From Eubacteriaceae bacterium (lineage in GTDB: Bacteria; Bacillota; Clostridia; Lachnospirales; Lachnospiraceae), in NCBI GenBank assembly GCA_910574015.1, contig CAJSYQ010000013.1, positions 23,061 to 87,060 on the forward strand: a stretch of DNA of 64,000 nt. Reading direction: 5' to 3'. A model generated the notes under the pieces. The model ran no database searches and had not been told where the DNA came from. It worked only from the letters and a program-made list of their open reading frames with translations. A program made the position numbers and the translations under genes. Positions 62,556 to 64,000 of the stretch are shown piece after piece. How positions within the stretch are numbered: the first letter of the stretch is position 1; each line of letters opens with the position of its first letter.

Positions 62556-63767
62556 GTGAATCGTTATGAAATTGCAGAAATTGTATATAATGAGATTCCA
62601 TATTATCAAAATTTAAACAGAGTGGACATTTCAAGTTGGGATTTTATTCCTGTATTGTCGAAACGGGAGGCCATCAAAAATCTGGGCAGACTAATTAATC
62701 CTAAGTACTGGGCCATGCAGATTAGAGGACAGTTGTTACAGGGCAGTACTTCTGGCTCAACAGGTGAAATTTTACCTGTTTATTGGGATAAATCTGATTT
62801 TATGCGTTCTCTTTTGCCATTGTGGATTTATCGAAGAAAGCAGTATGGTATTCTGCCTAATGATAAACTTGTTTATTTTTATTCAATTAGAGAAACATCC
62901 TATCCGGAAATAGAAATAAACCACACTAGAACTCAAATAGGGTTTTGTAAAAGTGGATTAAATGAAAGTAAATTATTAGAAATATATAAAAAAATAATTT
63001 CTTTTGAACCTGTGTGGATGTTGATTCAGCCAAGCATAGCAGCGCTTCTTGCGGATGTGAAAAAGAAGTATAATCTGCCACAGATTGAATCCTTGCGCTA
63101 TATCGAATGTAGTGGAGAGATACTGCAGGATATGGTAATAAGTAAATTAAAAATGGCATTTTCGTGTATAATAGCGAATCAGTATGGTGCTAATGAAGTT
63201 GGATCAATTGCATATCAATGTGAACAAGGACATTTACATATCATGGATACTAACGTTTATGTAGAAATTGTAGACGATTGCAATAATAGATTAAAAGATG
63301 GTGAAGAAGGAAAAATCTGTGTAACATCGTTACAGAATACAGTGATGCCACTTCTCCGTTATGATATTGGGGACAGAGGAATTTTACAGGAAATGAATTG
63401 TCAGTGTGGTAGGCGGGGAAAGATACTGCAATTAACGAGTGGCAGAAGTTGTGATTTCATTTTATTAAAAAGTGGGGAAAAAGTATCACCTTTCATTTTT
63501 GTTCGTTGTTTGGAAAATATTAATAGCAGTTTTGATAATATTGTTCAACAGTTTCAGATTATACAGAAAGATTATGACAGATTTCTTATAAAAATTTCAT
63601 TGGAGGAGAACTTTCAAGAGCATTCACTATTGGAGGATAAATTCTTTTCAACTTTGGAACATATTGAATTAAGGCAATGTCTATATGATTTTGTTTACTC
63701 TACGGATTTTTTTTGGAGTGGAAACAGTGAGAAATTGCGTTACTTTATAAGTGAATTGCCTTTCTAA
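62556..63767 (+). CDS. CapK/PaaK-like adenylate-forming enzyme
   Basis: This 403-residue protein belongs to the phenylacetate-CoA ligase/CapK branch of adenylate-forming enzymes. The nucleotide loop is 'STSGSTGEILPVYW' (about 66-79), and later motifs are 'ANQYGANEVGSIAYQCEQGH' and 'PLLRYDIGDRGIL'. It probably activates a carboxylic acid as an acyl-AMP; the acceptor is unknown, and no carrier protein or synthetase is visible before the window end. It starts at GTG behind GAGAGGTG, 3 bp after the previous gene. Linked to a LytTR regulator and a secreted protein, it may belong to a small signalling or natural-product cluster. Confidence 0.82.
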   Translation: MNRYEIAEIVYNEIPYYQNLNRVDISSWDFIPVLSKREAIKNLGRLINPKYWAMQIRGQLLQGSTSGSTGEILPVYWDKSDFMRSLLPLWIYRRKQYGILPNDKLVYFYSIRETSYPEIEINHTRTQIGFCKSGLNESKLLEIYKKIISFEPVWMLIQPSIAALLADVKKKYNLPQIESLRYIECSGEILQDMVISKLKMAFSCIIANQYGANEVGSIAYQCEQGHLHIMDTNVYVEIVDDCNNRLKDGEEGKICVTSLQNTVMPLLRYDIGDRGILQEMNCQCGRRGKILQLTSGRSCDFILLKSGEKVSPFIFVRCLENINSSFDNIVQQFQIIQKDYDRFLIKISLEENFQEHSLLEDKFFSTLEHIELRQCLYDFVYSTDFFWSGNSEKLRYFISELPF

Positions 63768-63850
63768 AGAAGCTTTTATAATTGTGATTATAAACTATCT
63801 TGTGAATATTTTTTATGGGAGGGATAATATATATTCACTACTTTACAACT

Positions 63851-64000
63851 TTATAAATGATGCCCCTGTTTCTTAATTAGCTGTTTTAAGGCATTTATTA
63901 GGGCATTTGATTTTATACTGGTTTCGACTTTTTCTACGAAAATGGCATAAAATACCTGCTGGCGAATCTGTTCGCTTAGAGCAAACCGAAACTCCTGAAC
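63851..64000 (-). CDS. 3' end of a minus-strand gene (partial)
   Basis: On the minus strand 49 codons are open from the window edge to a TAA at 63851-63853, reading 'EFRFALSEQIRQQVFYAIFV' and then 'NALINALKQLIKKQGHHL'. The helical, hydrophilic composition looks like coding sequence, but I cannot assign it. The gap 63768-63850 holds only an AT hairpin (63775-63794, TTTATAAT/ATTATAAA). Confidence 0.5.
   Translation of the reverse strand, partial: VQEFRFALSEQIRQQVFYAIFVEKVETSIKSNALINALKQLIKKQGHHL

Noticed and set aside
1..64000. CRISPR arrays, prophage or insertion sequences
   Set aside because: No regularly spaced repeats, phage structural genes or transposase genes were seen, apart from an unassigned partial frame at the right edge.

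Overview
The window looks like a chromosomal segment of a spore-forming, strictly anaerobic gut Clostridium relative, most likely of the family Lachnospiraceae. The evidence is an RnfCDGEAB operon, SpoIIID, AddAB, a Firmicutes-type 6S RNA, a Trp T-box in front of the trp operon, a small protein often labelled 'endosialidase' in this family, and frequent GTG/TTG starts with strong AGGAGG ribosome sites. No rRNA, tRNA, CRISPR array, intact insertion sequence or prophage was seen. The placement is inference from gene content only.

Layout. (1) 1-5.8 kb: an Xre-type regulator, then a lipoprotein sugar-binding-type receptor beside a hybrid histidine kinase with two receiver domains (LuxPQ/TorTS-like arrangement), a NifX/NifB-like protein with a His/Cys tail and a small unknown. 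(2) 5.8-12.1 kb: Trp T-box and trpEGDCBA, tightly coupled, with no trpF. (3) 12.2-19.7 kb: a secreted Cys/His-repeat protein, a 1745-residue secreted M60-type metalloprotease with a dockerin-like segment, a secreted protein with a cohesin-like domain and FN3-type modules, and a phosphoesterase. (4) 19.7-33.8 kb: housekeeping and accessory genes (aldo/keto reductase with ferredoxin domain, ABC-class ATPase, lactate/malate dehydrogenase, Na/Pi cotransporter, ThiW-ThiM, a divergent MarR-YczE pair, SpoIIID, SbcD/SbcC-like pair, MATE exporter). (5) 33.9-39 kb: the Rnf complex. (6) 39-44.9 kb: a secreted Ig-like protein, an OmpR/histidine kinase pair, 6S RNA, NAD synthetase and a small membrane protein. 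(7) 44.9-58.9 kb: addB-addA-methyltransferase-SH3/glucosaminidase-membrane cohesin-clpC, mostly overlapping or closely spaced genes, then the small 'endosialidase'-type gene. (8) 59-64 kb: a visibly AT-rich block, probably acquired, with a broken lipoprotein gene, a stand-alone LytTR regulator, a secreted protein, a membrane-anchored protein and a CapK/PaaK-like adenylate-forming enzyme; it runs to the window edge.

The best candidates for something undescribed are the AT-rich LytTR-controlled cluster, where a TGCCAA repeat pair spaced 21 bp sits just upstream of a near-consensus promoter for the secreted-protein operon; and the possible small cohesin-dockerin surface system that links the M60 protease, its neighbour and the membrane-anchored cohesin protein about 38 kb away. 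Several genes (M60 protease, dehydrogenase, LytTR) begin shortly after an intrinsic-terminator-like hairpin, which suggests control by read-through. All functional calls come from reading the sequence and family knowledge; no database search was run.
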